From an uncultured Bacteroidales bacterium (GTDB taxonomy: Bacteria > Bacteroidota > Bacteroidia > Bacteroidales > Paludibacteraceae), in contig CACZUS010000013.1 in NCBI GenBank assembly GCA_902784425.1, positions 1-43,956 of the forward strand: a DNA stretch of 43,956 nt. The letters run 5' to 3'. Of this stretch, positions 1-8,300 are shown one piece after another. The notes beneath the pieces were generated by a model. It saw only the letters and a program-made list of their open reading frames with translations, searched no databases and was not told the DNA's origin. A program made the translations under genes and the position numbers. The first letter of the stretch is position 1. The number at the start of each line of letters is the position of its first letter.

Positions 1-509
1 CCTCTCTTTTTAAGTACATGTTCCAACCCGTCAATTTTATACGAACTGATTTTTCTGGGCTGACACAACTCTATCCCTAATTGAGACTTATAAATATCAT
101 AAACAAGTTCAGAGCAATACCACTTTCCATTATTAAACTTGAAGGCAAGATCGTATGGTTTGCCCAAGTATTTTTCGTACTTGATTTTAACAGGCTTTTT
201 CAATACTCGTAATTTTTTCATCTCCACATTTTTGCCTCTTTTAATCCATGCTTTTAATGGGGTGAGTTTAACAACATTGGAGGCTTCTAGTACATACCAT
301 TGTTTATTCTTCTCGACGACGATACCACAATGCGACCATTTTGAACCAGTGGCTTGCTGGATGAAGGGTGATTGCCGACTACACGATACTTGAAATAGAA
401 TATCCCCCTCTTGGTATCCTCTTTTGGAGTGAAAGAAGTAAACACCGACAATCACAGTAATGATTGCCAGAGAGAAAATAACTATTTTCTTTTTCCCGTT
501 TTCTGCCAT
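1..509 (-). CDS. YiiX/YebB-like NlpC/P60-superfamily cysteine hydrolase, partial (3' end off window)
   Basis: The frame is open from an ATG at 509 to the window edge (169 codons seen), so the C-terminus is missing. Residues 9-25 form a single hydrophobic anchor. A 'SHCGIV' motif places the likely catalytic His at residue 60, and 'YCSELV' places the Cys at about 132. That order, His before Cys, is the permuted papain-like arrangement of the YiiX/DUF830 family, whose members are thought to cleave peptide or lipid-type amide bonds at the cell envelope. No substrate can be read from the sequence. It is transcribed away from the tRNA, on the same strand. Family assignment rests on the two motifs and general fold pattern. 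Confidence 0.75.
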   Translation of the reverse strand, partial: MAENGKKKIVIFSLAIITVIVGVYFFHSKRGYQEGDILFQVSCSRQSPFIQQATGSKWSHCGIVVEKNKQWYVLEASNVVKLTPLKAWIKRGKNVEMKKLRVLKKPVKIKYEKYLGKPYDLAFKFNNGKWYCSELVYDIYKSQLGIELCQPRKISSYKIDGLEHVLKKR

Positions 510-606
510 ATGATCTGTTATTTAAATAAAGAACCCTCCTCAAAAGAAATGCTCTTGTGATGTTGTCGCTAAATTTTCTTTCGGATTTTAATGTTGTTTC
601 TTTTTG

Positions 607-678
607 TAGTCGAGCCGGGAATCGAACCCGGATCTAAGGTTTAGGAAACCCGTATTCTATCCATTGAACTACTCAACC
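607..678 (-). tRNA. tRNA-Arg (anticodon CCT)
   Basis: The minus strand folds into a cloverleaf: a 7-bp acceptor stem (GGTTGAG with CTCGACT, including G-T pairs), a 4-bp D stem, an anticodon loop TTCCTAA giving anticodon CCT, and a perfect T arm with the GTTCGATTC-type loop. The discriminator is A at 607, and CCA is not encoded. The anticodon stem has one C/T mismatch at its base (27-43). CCT reads AGG arginine codons. Confidence 0.93.
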
Positions 679-702
679 CAACCTCTTGTTATTAAGATTT
701 TG

Positions 703-734
703 CAAATTTAATCGAAAAAAATCACTACCCCAAA
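703..734 (-). promoter_or_regulatory. Bacteroidota-type promoter for tRNA-Arg
   Basis: On the minus strand TTTG (734-731) is followed after exactly 20 bases by TAAATTTG (710-703). This matches the primary sigma-factor consensus of Bacteroidota (TTTG at -33, TAnnTTTG at -7), about 25 bases upstream of the tRNA 5' end. Confidence 0.7.
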
Positions 735-804
735 TTATTGGAAAGTTATTCGTGACGTGTTTGCGTTTTTTTATGCGCAATGTGAGGAATGTGATCTTTC
801 TCGT

Positions 805-836
805 TTTCGTCGTTTTTCTCTTTTTGTATAATTTTG
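805..836 (+). promoter_or_regulatory. Putative promoter of ravA-viaA
   Basis: TAATTTTG at 829-836 matches TAnnTTTG, with TTTC (three of four consensus bases) 20 bases upstream. It lies over an in-frame TTG at 834, which argues against that codon and for the ATG at 864 as the ravA start. Confidence 0.5.
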
Positions 837-863
837 TGCGGTCACATCTTACGTGTATGTATT

Positions 864-2408
864 ATGGAGAATAGGTATTTGCAATTGATAAAAGAGCTTT
901 CAGCTCATGTATATGAAAAAGACACGGAACTTAGTCTGGCTCTTTTGGCTGCCATGGCAGGTGAGAGTGTCTTGCTTTTGGGTCCTCCGGGTGTGGCGAA
1001 GTCATTGATAGCTCGCCGACTTAAATGTGCTTTCCAAAATGCTTCTGTTTTCGAATACCTGATGTCTCGGTTCTCTACCCCAGATGAGATTTTTGGTCCC
1101 GTGAGTATTTCACAACTTCGAGATGCAGATACCTACGAACGAAAGGTGGAGGGCTATTTGCCATCTGCCGAGATTGTCTTCCTTGATGAGGTGTGGAAGG
1201 CGGGCCCTGCCATTCAAAACTCCCTGTTAACAGTCATCAACGAGAAGACCTATCGGAATGGAGACCATGAGATACAGTTGCCTCTTAAATTGTTGATTGG
1301 TGCAAGTAATGAGTTGCCTACGGAGGGAGAGGGGTTGGAGGCACTATGGGATCGTTTCCTAATCCGAATTGTTTCGGACTGTGTCAAAGACCAACAATCG
1401 TTTGTGGATATGTTGTTGGATTCGGAGACGTCAGACAAAGTGTCGGTGAGTTGCCCTATCACGCAACAAGAGTATGAAGAGGCACAGCAACGGATTCCAC
1501 AGATAGCTTGTTCTCCGGAAGTGTTGGCAAGCATCCTCTATCTACGAAGTCAGCTTTCAGTTGATCGTGATCGCAGACGTGCTATTTATGTAAGCGATCG
1601 TCGATGGAAAAAGATTTTGCAACTCTTGCGCACCTCAGCCTACATGCATCAGCGTGAGCAGGTGATGCCTTCTGATCTCTTCCCACTCTGGCGTTGCTTG
1701 TGGAATGAACCTGAGGAACAAGAGATTGTCCGTGATTTTATGAAGAAATCACTCTTTGTTGGATTTGAAAACGAGATAGAATCCTTGCGTCAGGCTGTCT
1801 CTTCCGATTTAAAGATCGTGCAGGTGAGAGCTAGTGTTGAGGCTGATAAGAAAAGAGGCGACCATCGAAATGAGGGGTTGCTCTTGTGCAACCACTTCTT
1901 CTACCATGTGTTGAATCATGGAACAGGTCACACCTATATTTTTGCAGTTGATTTCCGTAATCTAAAAGAGTATGATCCGATGAATGCGCCAACACAAGCA
2001 GTGTTATACAAAGACCCATCATCACCCAAAAACATGATTATCCGTAATTATGCGGGAGATGCCATCTCCTCTGTCTACGGATCAGAGAAATCAGAGGCTG
2101 AGAAGGTTACCATTTATCGAAAAGGTCAATTCTTGTTTATCAACGGAGTGCGTTATGAAATAGAGAAATCGAAAAGTCCGTTGCTCTCTGATATCAATGT
2201 TGATACATTGCCCAAACCATCAGGTCGTAATTTCTATGAGGCATTGGAGACGAAGGTGCAGGAGGTCGGTCGCTTCTCAGAAGAACTTCAGACTAATATG
2301 TTCCTTTCTAAAGAAGATAAATCGGAGTTGCAATATATGTGTGAAGAGTTGCGTAAACAGTTTGCCTATTTAAGAATTGACATTGAAAAGTTAGAGTATG
2401 GCGAGTGA
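864..2408 (+). CDS. ravA: RavA: MoxR-family AAA+ ATPase
   Basis: This 514-residue protein matches the RavA family along its AAA+ part. Walker A is GPPGVAKS at residues 40-47, Walker B is VFLDEV near 105-110, and the run around 'FSTPDEIFGP' and 'YVSDRRWKK' is characteristic of RavA rather than of other MoxR ATPases. The C-terminal ~200 residues are less conserved and probably correspond to the LARA and triple-helical parts. In enterobacteria RavA forms hexamers, binds the VWA protein ViaA and acts on respiratory complexes and membrane lipids; here only the ATPase/ViaA pairing can be inferred. I chose ATG 864 because the upstream TTG at 834 falls inside the promoter. The stop overlaps the viaA start by 11 bases, so the two are likely translationally coupled. 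Confidence 0.92.
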   Translation: MENRYLQLIKELSAHVYEKDTELSLALLAAMAGESVLLLGPPGVAKSLIARRLKCAFQNASVFEYLMSRFSTPDEIFGPVSISQLRDADTYERKVEGYLPSAEIVFLDEVWKAGPAIQNSLLTVINEKTYRNGDHEIQLPLKLLIGASNELPTEGEGLEALWDRFLIRIVSDCVKDQQSFVDMLLDSETSDKVSVSCPITQQEYEEAQQRIPQIACSPEVLASILYLRSQLSVDRDRRRAIYVSDRRWKKILQLLRTSAYMHQREQVMPSDLFPLWRCLWNEPEEQEIVRDFMKKSLFVGFENEIESLRQAVSSDLKIVQVRASVEADKKRGDHRNEGLLLCNHFFYHVLNHGTGHTYIFAVDFRNLKEYDPMNAPTQAVLYKDPSSPKNMIIRNYAGDAISSVYGSEKSEAEKVTIYRKGQFLFINGVRYEIEKSKSPLLSDINVDTLPKPSGRNFYEALETKVQEVGRFSEELQTNMFLSKEDKSELQYMCEELRKQFAYLRIDIEKLEYGE

Positions 2409-3849
2409 TGAGAATGTGACCTCACCAGCAATCTATGTCAGTCTGTTGGATCAGTTTGTTGAGGCTGGCATATATGACAAGGAGGATAATCCCGACTTTG
2501 CGGGTGATCCTCTTTATGCATACCTTATGTCTATGATGCGCGACCCATGGCTTCGTAGCAGAGTGTTGAAAGACAGTGTGCAGTCTGCCGTGTTTTATAA
2601 TATCACGCTCGATTTCATCTTCCAACAATTGAAGATGTATCAATATCAATTTGCGAGAAACCAATCTATCCAAAATAAGATCAAGGAGGCGCATGAGTGG
2701 GAACTCAATAAGCGGCAGGATGGTTGGAGGGCTTTGATGCAGGAGGTGGAAGAACGCAATCCTGGTTTTACCTCCTATTATGGACAGAAGTTTCAGAAAG
2801 AGGAGAATCTTTCCGATGATATTCTGTGGCAACATTTCTTGGATGATTGGAAAGAGATGGAGATGAAACAGGTTATGCGACAGTGTCGTGAAGAGACGGA
2901 GCAGAGATGTCCGTCTGTTGCTCAACAGACAAGGGTGTCGATGCAGGAGGTGGAGGAGTATGTGAAGAAGAATAACATATCGGAGGAAGATTTTTTGCAA
3001 GCATGGAGTGCCATGAGTGGAATATGGAACTCAACACTGTTCGAACGGTTGCGTAAGATTATACAAGTACAGAAACGATACCCTGTGCTAAATCAGATAG
3101 CTAATAAGATGGGACGAATTGCCAGTGAGGAGAGTCATCATCAGATGACGGTTTCCAGTGGAAAGGTATATCAGATGACGCATGCCTCCAAGAGTGATGT
3201 GTCGGGGGTGACAGTGGGTAATGATTTGAATTCGATGTTGCCGTTGGAGGTGGCGCAAGCTTCGGATGAACGGTTGTCAGACTTGTTTCTTTATAAGTAT
3301 GCCTCACATCGTCTGCAGACCTTTTCATATCGTAGTGAGATCTACAAACCCATTCATCATTTAGTCACTCAGCCAGCGAAGCGTAAGGGACCCATGATAG
3401 TCTGTTTGGACACATCAGGAAGCATGATTGGGGAACCAGAAAAGATAAGCAACTCTTTGCTGTTGCGATTGTTGGAGATAGCAGATAGGCAACGACGAGA
3501 TCTATATCTGCTCTCATTTTCCGTATCAGTTTATCCAATAGATGTGAAGAAGGAGCGAGCGCGATTGTTTGATTATTTTAAGAAGAGTGCGTCGGGCGAC
3601 ACAAATGCGCGAAGTATGATGATAAAGATGTTTGAGTTATTGCATCATCATGCCGATTATATGAGTTCGGATGTGTTGTGGATTAGTGATTTCAAGATTC
3701 CGTTGGTGGAGCAAGCCTTGTTGGATGAGATGCGAGAGAGTCGACGTAATGGCACCTTTTTCTACGGATTGCAGATTGGAATGAATGCCCGTCAGGATTG
3801 GGATGCCTATTTTGACGAGAAGTATGAGTTGAAACTTTTGACTCGTTGA
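2398..3849 (+). CDS. viaA: ViaA: VWA-domain partner of RavA
   Basis: A 483-residue protein with a helical N-terminal part (about 1-325) and a C-terminal von Willebrand factor A domain. The metal-ion-dependent adhesion site is intact: 'CLDTSGSM' gives D338-x-S340-x-S342, and 'WISDF' near residue 430 is the typical later VWA strand. In RavA-ViaA systems the VWA protein recruits the MoxR ATPase to its client. The ORF begins inside the end of ravA (ATGGCGAGTGA), which fixes the start. The length matches enterobacterial ViaA (~480 residues). No terminator is obvious just downstream; the next 340 bases hold the carB leader. Confidence 0.9.
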   Translation: MASDENVTSPAIYVSLLDQFVEAGIYDKEDNPDFAGDPLYAYLMSMMRDPWLRSRVLKDSVQSAVFYNITLDFIFQQLKMYQYQFARNQSIQNKIKEAHEWELNKRQDGWRALMQEVEERNPGFTSYYGQKFQKEENLSDDILWQHFLDDWKEMEMKQVMRQCREETEQRCPSVAQQTRVSMQEVEEYVKKNNISEEDFLQAWSAMSGIWNSTLFERLRKIIQVQKRYPVLNQIANKMGRIASEESHHQMTVSSGKVYQMTHASKSDVSGVTVGNDLNSMLPLEVAQASDERLSDLFLYKYASHRLQTFSYRSEIYKPIHHLVTQPAKRKGPMIVCLDTSGSMIGEPEKISNSLLLRLLEIADRQRRDLYLLSFSVSVYPIDVKKERARLFDYFKKSASGDTNARSMMIKMFELLHHHADYMSSDVLWISDFKIPLVEQALLDEMRESRRNGTFFYGLQIGMNARQDWDAYFDEKYELKLLTR

Positions 3850-3965
3850 GAAGAAGGAAGATGAAAAACCATTTTGAGAGAAAATAATAGGGTAAAAAAG
3901 AAAAATTCATGCAAGTCCGATAAATACGCACTTTGTGATTTTTTTTGAAAAAAATTCATATTTCG

Positions 3966-3999
3966 CTTGCAAAGTGTAATGAAAAAAAGTGTAACTTTG
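3966..3999 (+). promoter_or_regulatory. Putative promoter of the carB leader transcript
   Basis: TAACTTTG at 3992-3999 matches TAnnTTTG. CTTG at 3966-3969 lies 22 bases upstream, slightly longer than the usual 19-20 spacing. Transcription would start near 4006, about 185 bases before the carB start codon. Confidence 0.55.
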
Positions 4000-4053
4000 C
4001 ACCCAATATAAAAAAACGAATTATTTAGAATCAAAGTAATAAAAAAAGAAAAT

Positions 4054-4122
4054 ATGTCCGTACCTCATTACATATACAAGAATTGGGATGATGTAAAGGC
4101 ATTGTTTTTTTATTCCTATTGA
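4054..4122 (+). CDS. Possible 22-residue leader peptide of carB
   Basis: ATG at 4054 opens a 22-codon frame rich in aromatic residues at its end (FFYSY, then TGA). It sits just after a good promoter and ends 9 bases before a terminator-like hairpin. A ribosome at the stop codon would cover the 5' arm of that hairpin. The last codons run through a T-rich stretch: 22 of the 31 bases at 4101-4131 are T. This is the arrangement of the enterobacterial pyrBI leader. I cannot show that it is translated, and no ribosome-binding site is obvious, which is normal in this phylum. Confidence 0.5.
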   Translation: MSVPHYIYKNWDDVKALFFYSY

Positions 4123-4131
4123 TTTTTTGTT

Positions 4132-4160
4132 GCGGTGGTTGTTACCTCCGCTTTTTTTTT
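4132..4160 (+). terminator. Terminator-like hairpin in the carB leader (candidate attenuator)
   Basis: GCGGTGGT (4132-4139) pairs with ACCTCCGC (4144-4151) with one mismatch over 8 positions and a 4-base loop. Nine T residues follow (4152-4160). It lies between the leader promoter and carB, so it would end carB transcripts early unless disrupted. Confidence 0.7.
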
Positions 4161-4190
4161 GTGTGAAAGTTATTTTAAGAGATTAGATAT

Positions 4191-7100
4191 ATGAAATCAC
4201 AGAAAGTTAAAAAGGTTATTTTGCTAGGATCCGGAGCTTTGAAAATCGGACAAGCCGGAGAGTTTGATTACTCTGGTTCACAAGCTCTGAAAGCTATGCG
4301 TGAAGAGGGTATCTCCACGGTGTTGATCAACCCTAATATCGCTACGATCCAAACGTCGGAGGGCGTTGCTGATAAGGTTTATTTCTTGCCGATCACTCCT
4401 TATTTCGTTGAGGAAGTTATAAAGAAAGAAAAACCAGATGGTATCTTGTTAGCTTTCGGTGGACAAACAGCCTTAAACTGTGGTACTGAGCTTTACACTT
4501 CAGGTACGTTAGAGAAGTATGGCGTTCAGGTGTTGGGTACTTCTGTAGATGCTATTATGATTACAGAGGATCGTGACTTGTTTGTTAAGAAATTGAATGA
4601 GATTCAAGCTAAGACTCCAGTATCTCAGGCTGTTGAGAATATGGACGATGCTTTGACTGTGGCACGTAGAATAGGTTATCCAGTGATGGTTCGTTCTGCA
4701 TACGCATTGGGAGGTCTTGGTTCAGGTATTTGTGCTAACGAAGAGGAGTTCGTTGAACTATGTGATAGCGCACTTGCACATTCCAAGCAAATCCTTGTAG
4801 AAGAGTCTTTGAAGGGATGGAAAGAGATCGAGTTTGAGGTGATTCGTGATAAGAATGATCACTGCTTCACGGTTGTTCCTATGGAGAATTTCGACCCACT
4901 AGGAATCCATACAGGAGAGAGTATCGTAGTGGCACCGATCATTTCATTGACAGAAGAACAAATCAACCTTTTGCAAGAGATTGCTAAGAAGGTGGTTCGT
5001 CATATTGGAATCGTTGGTGAGTGTAATATTCAGTTTGCCTTCAATGCTGAGACAAACGATTATCGTATTATCGAGATCAACGCTCGTTTGAGCCGTTCAT
5101 CAGCTTTGGCATCTAAGGCTTCTGGTTATCCATTGGCTTTCGTTGCCGCTAAGTTGGCATTGGGTTATTCATTGGATCAAATTGGAGAGATGGGTACGCC
5201 AAACTCTGCGTATGTAGCTCCATCAGTTGATTATATCATTGTTAAGATTCCACGTTGGGATTTGTCTAAGTTTGTCGGTGTTGATCGTGAGATTAACTCA
5301 TCCATGAAGTCTGTGGGTGAAATCATGTCAATCGGTAAATCGTTCGAAGAGATCATGCAAAAAGGTCTTCGTATGATTGGTCAGGGCATGCACGGATTTG
5401 TTGGAAACCATGATTTGGAATTCGATGATCTGGATAAGGAGTTGTCTCACCCAACAGATATGCGTATTTTCGCTATCGCTGCAGCTTTGGAGAAGGGCTA
5501 TTCTATCGAGAAGATCGTTGACCTTACTAAAATCGACAAGTGGTTTATTGGTAAGTTGAAGAATATTGTTGACTATACGAAAGTATTGGGTCAATACAAG
5601 AAGATCGAAGATATCCCTGCAGATGTGATGAAAGAGGCAAAACGCCTTGGATTCTCCGATTTCCAAATCGCTCGTTACACAGAGAACCCATCCAACAATA
5701 TGGAGAAGGAATCACTTCGTGTTCGTTCATTGCGTAAGAAACAAGGAATCACTCCGTTTGTTCGTCGTATCAACACCATCGCTTCTGAGCATCCTGAGTT
5801 GACCAACTACTTGTATATGACATACGGCGCAGACGAACATAGCATCGATTATTCATACAGAAACGATAAGAACATTGTCGTATTAGGTTCTGGTGCATAC
5901 AGAATTGGCTCGTCCGTAGAGTTTGACTGGTGTTCTGTAAATGCCGTTCAGACAGCTCGTAAGTTGGGTTACAAGTCTATCATGATCAACTACAACCCAG
6001 AGACTGTATCAACAGACTATGATATGTGCGACAGACTTTATTTCGATGAGTTGAGTTTTGAGCGTGTATTGGATGTGATTGATTTGGAAAATCCTAAGGG
6101 TGTGATTGTCTCTGTAGGAGGTCAGATTCCAAACAACTTGGCAATGAAGTTGTACCGTCAGAATGTTCCAGTATTAGGAACTTCACCAGTTTCCATCGAC
6201 CGTGCAGAAAACCGTCATAAGTTCTCTGCTATGTTGGATCAGTTGGGTATCGACCAGCCACGTTGGGGTGAGTTGACCAGTCCGGAAGATATCGACAACT
6301 TCATCAAGGAGGTAGGATTCCCAGTGTTGATTCGTCCATCTTACGTACTTTCTGGAGCTGCGATGAATGTATGTTACAACCGTGAGCAAATGGATACCTT
6401 CTTGAAGATGGCAGCTAAGGTGTCAAAAGAGTATCCAGTGGTAGTATCCTCATTCTTGCAGAATGCGAAAGAGGTTGAGTTTGATGCCGTTGCTAAGAAT
6501 GGTGAAATCATTGAATACGCTATTTCAGAGCACGTAGAGTTTGCTGGAGTACACTCAGGAGATGCCACATTGGTATTCCCAGCACAGAAGTTGTATTTAG
6601 AGACTGTACGTCAGATTAAGAAGGTAAGTAAGAAGATCGCTAAGGAGTTGAACATCAGTGGTCCGTTTAACATTCAATACTTGGCAAAGGAGAATGCTGT
6701 TAAGGTAATTGAGTGTAACCTTCGTTCATCACGTAGTTTCCCATTTGTATCTAAGATATTGAAGAGAAACTTCATCGAGACAGCCACTAAGATTATGTTG
6801 GATGTTCCAGTGGAGAAACCAGATTCATCAACATTCGACATTGAGTATGTAGGAGTTAAGGCATCTCAGTTCTCATTTGCACGTTTGCACAAGGCAGATC
6901 CTATCTTGGGTGTTGATATGTCATCTACAGGAGAGGTAGGATGCTTAGGAGCAGATTTCGATGAGGCATTGATTAATTCATTGACATCCGTAGGATATCA
7001 TGTACCAGAGAAGGGTATTTTGGTATCATCTGGAGATATCCGTGGAAAGGTTGATTTGTTGGATGCATGTAAATTATTAGATTCTCATGGTTATAAGATA

Positions 7101-7412
7101 TACGCTACAGAAGGAACTAGAAACTTCTTGGTAGAGCATGGAGTGAATGCCATTGCAGTAAGCTGGCCAGATGAGAATAATCACAATGTAAACATAATCT
7201 CTTTGTTACAAGAACATCAAGTGGATTTGGTTATCAACATACCAAAGAACCATACGAAGAGAGAGTTGACCAATGGATATAAGATTCGTCGTTCAGCTAT
7301 TGATCACAACATTCCGTTGATGACGAATGCGAGATTGGCAAGTGCGTTTATTAAAGCATTCTGCGAAAAATCAAAGCAAGATATCCAAATAAAGAGCTGG
7401 CAAGAGTATTAA
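4191..7412 (+). CDS. carB: Carbamoyl-phosphate synthase large subunit
   Basis: This 1073-residue protein has the same length as E. coli CarB and shows the full duplicated architecture: two carboxyphosphate/carbamate ATP-grasp halves (about 1-400 and 555-935), a helical oligomerisation part between them, and an MGS-like allosteric domain at the C-terminus (about 940-1073, with 'YATEGTRNFL'). It makes carbamoyl phosphate from bicarbonate, ATP and ammonia supplied by the small subunit CarA, feeding pyrimidine and arginine synthesis. No carA lies in the window, so the subunit genes are not adjacent here at least on this side. Regulation is probably through the upstream leader hairpin, and a strong terminator follows. 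There is no sign of truncation. Confidence 0.96.
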   Translation: MKSQKVKKVILLGSGALKIGQAGEFDYSGSQALKAMREEGISTVLINPNIATIQTSEGVADKVYFLPITPYFVEEVIKKEKPDGILLAFGGQTALNCGTELYTSGTLEKYGVQVLGTSVDAIMITEDRDLFVKKLNEIQAKTPVSQAVENMDDALTVARRIGYPVMVRSAYALGGLGSGICANEEEFVELCDSALAHSKQILVEESLKGWKEIEFEVIRDKNDHCFTVVPMENFDPLGIHTGESIVVAPIISLTEEQINLLQEIAKKVVRHIGIVGECNIQFAFNAETNDYRIIEINARLSRSSALASKASGYPLAFVAAKLALGYSLDQIGEMGTPNSAYVAPSVDYIIVKIPRWDLSKFVGVDREINSSMKSVGEIMSIGKSFEEIMQKGLRMIGQGMHGFVGNHDLEFDDLDKELSHPTDMRIFAIAAALEKGYSIEKIVDLTKIDKWFIGKLKNIVDYTKVLGQYKKIEDIPADVMKEAKRLGFSDFQIARYTENPSNNMEKESLRVRSLRKKQGITPFVRRINTIASEHPELTNYLYMTYGADEHSIDYSYRNDKNIVVLGSGAYRIGSSVEFDWCSVNAVQTARKLGYKSIMINYNPETVSTDYDMCDRLYFDELSFERVLDVIDLENPKGVIVSVGGQIPNNLAMKLYRQNVPVLGTSPVSIDRAENRHKFSAMLDQLGIDQPRWGELTSPEDIDNFIKEVGFPVLIRPSYVLSGAAMNVCYNREQMDTFLKMAAKVSKEYPVVVSSFLQNAKEVEFDAVAKNGEIIEYAISEHVEFAGVHSGDATLVFPAQKLYLETVRQIKKVSKKIAKELNISGPFNIQYLAKENAVKVIECNLRSSRSFPFVSKILKRNFIETATKIMLDVPVEKPDSSTFDIEYVGVKASQFSFARLHKADPILGVDMSSTGEVGCLGADFDEALINSLTSVGYHVPEKGILVSSGDIRGKVDLLDACKLLDSHGYKIYATEGTRNFLVEHGVNAIAVSWPDENNHNVNIISLLQEHQVDLVINIPKNHTKRELTNGYKIRRSAIDHNIPLMTNARLASAFIKAFCEKSKQDIQIKSWQEY

Positions 7413-7422
7413 TCTTGTCTTT

Positions 7423-7459
7423 AAAGGTGGCATTTGAGGCTACAAATGCCACCTTTTTT
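7423..7459 (+). terminator. Rho-independent terminator of carB
   Basis: A perfect 14-bp stem, AAAGGTGGCATTTG (7423-7436) with its complement at 7443-7456, has a 6-base loop and runs into six T residues. It starts 10 bases after the carB stop codon. Confidence 0.93.
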
Positions 7460-7556
7460 CATATGAAAAAAAATAAAACACTCTAATAATTCGTTAGTTA
7501 TCTGAATCGAACGTCATTTATTGCATATAAATGATGGTTAATTCGGAAATTTAACT

Positions 7557-7564
7557 TATTTTTG
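7557..7564 (+). promoter_or_regulatory. Putative -7 element upstream of the first GT2 gene
   Basis: TATTTTTG matches TAnnTTTG; no convincing TTTG is found at the -33 position. It overlaps an upstream in-frame start at 7562, which supports the downstream ATG at 7589 as the real start. Confidence 0.4.
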
Positions 7565-7588
7565 CTATTACTTTTAGAAAGCGAGAAT

Positions 7589-8299
7589 ATGGATTGTAGA
7601 GTGAGCGTATGTATGGCTACTTATAATGGGGAAAAGTACATACGAAGACAGATGGAAACTATATTATGTCAGTTGAATGAAGAGGACGAAGTGGTAGTCT
7701 CCGATGATTCTTCGACTGATGAAACACTTTCGATTATTGAGTCTTTTCATGATGAGAGAATTAAAGTGTTAAAAGGAAATAGGTTTCACAGTCCAATTTA
7801 TAATCTCGAGAATGCGTTAAAGCATGCTAAAGGTGAATTTGTTTTTTTGGCAGATCAGGATGATATTTGGATGGATGACAAGGTGAGAGAAATGCTGCCG
7901 TTGTTGAGAGATTATGATTTAGTAGTTTCGGACTGCGAGGTGGTGGATGCAGAAGAGCGTTTGTTGCAACCTTCGTTTTTCAAGCTACTTAACTCTGGAA
8001 GTGGATTTGTGAAAAATTTAATGAAAAACACTTATATTGGTTGCTGTATGGCATTTAAACGTGACGTTTTGTCGTACGTGCTTCCATTTCCTTCCAATAT
8101 TCCTATGCATGATGTGTGGATTGCGTTGAATGTGGAGTATAGAAGGAAAAAGATTTTATTTTTTGACAAACCATTAATCTTATATCGCAGACATGGTGAT
8201 AATGCATCTTCTTGCTCAGAACCTAGTCGGCGACCATTGAAAGACAAATTTTTAGATCGATGGCATTTGATTACGTCGATTTTTAAACATTCGAATTGA
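7589..8299 (+). CDS. Glycosyltransferase family 2 (GT-A fold)
   Basis: A 236-residue GT2 enzyme. The nucleotide-binding start is 'VSVCMATYNGEKYI' (residues 5-18), followed by 'SDDSSTDET' and a donor/metal motif 'ADQDD' at about 88-92. 'MHDVW' near residue 173 is the usual acceptor-loop motif of rhamnosyl- and related transferases of this subgroup. It would transfer one sugar from a nucleotide donor to a lipid-linked glycan at the inner face of the inner membrane. The donor and acceptor sugars cannot be read from the sequence. I start it at ATG 7589. It ends one base before the next GT2 gene, so the two are probably one operon. Confidence 0.88.
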   Translation: MDCRVSVCMATYNGEKYIRRQMETILCQLNEEDEVVVSDDSSTDETLSIIESFHDERIKVLKGNRFHSPIYNLENALKHAKGEFVFLADQDDIWMDDKVREMLPLLRDYDLVVSDCEVVDAEERLLQPSFFKLLNSGSGFVKNLMKNTYIGCCMAFKRDVLSYVLPFPSNIPMHDVWIALNVEYRRKKILFFDKPLILYRRHGDNASSCSEPSRRPLKDKFLDRWHLITSIFKHSN

Positions 8300-8300
8300 T

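Noticed and set aside
139-393. 84-codon plus-strand ORF
   Set aside because: It is the reverse frame of the YiiX-like gene, which shows clear catalytic motifs on the minus strand.
2422-3000. 192-codon minus-strand ORF inside viaA
   Set aside because: Low-complexity Leu/His-rich translation, antisense to a well-recognised gene.
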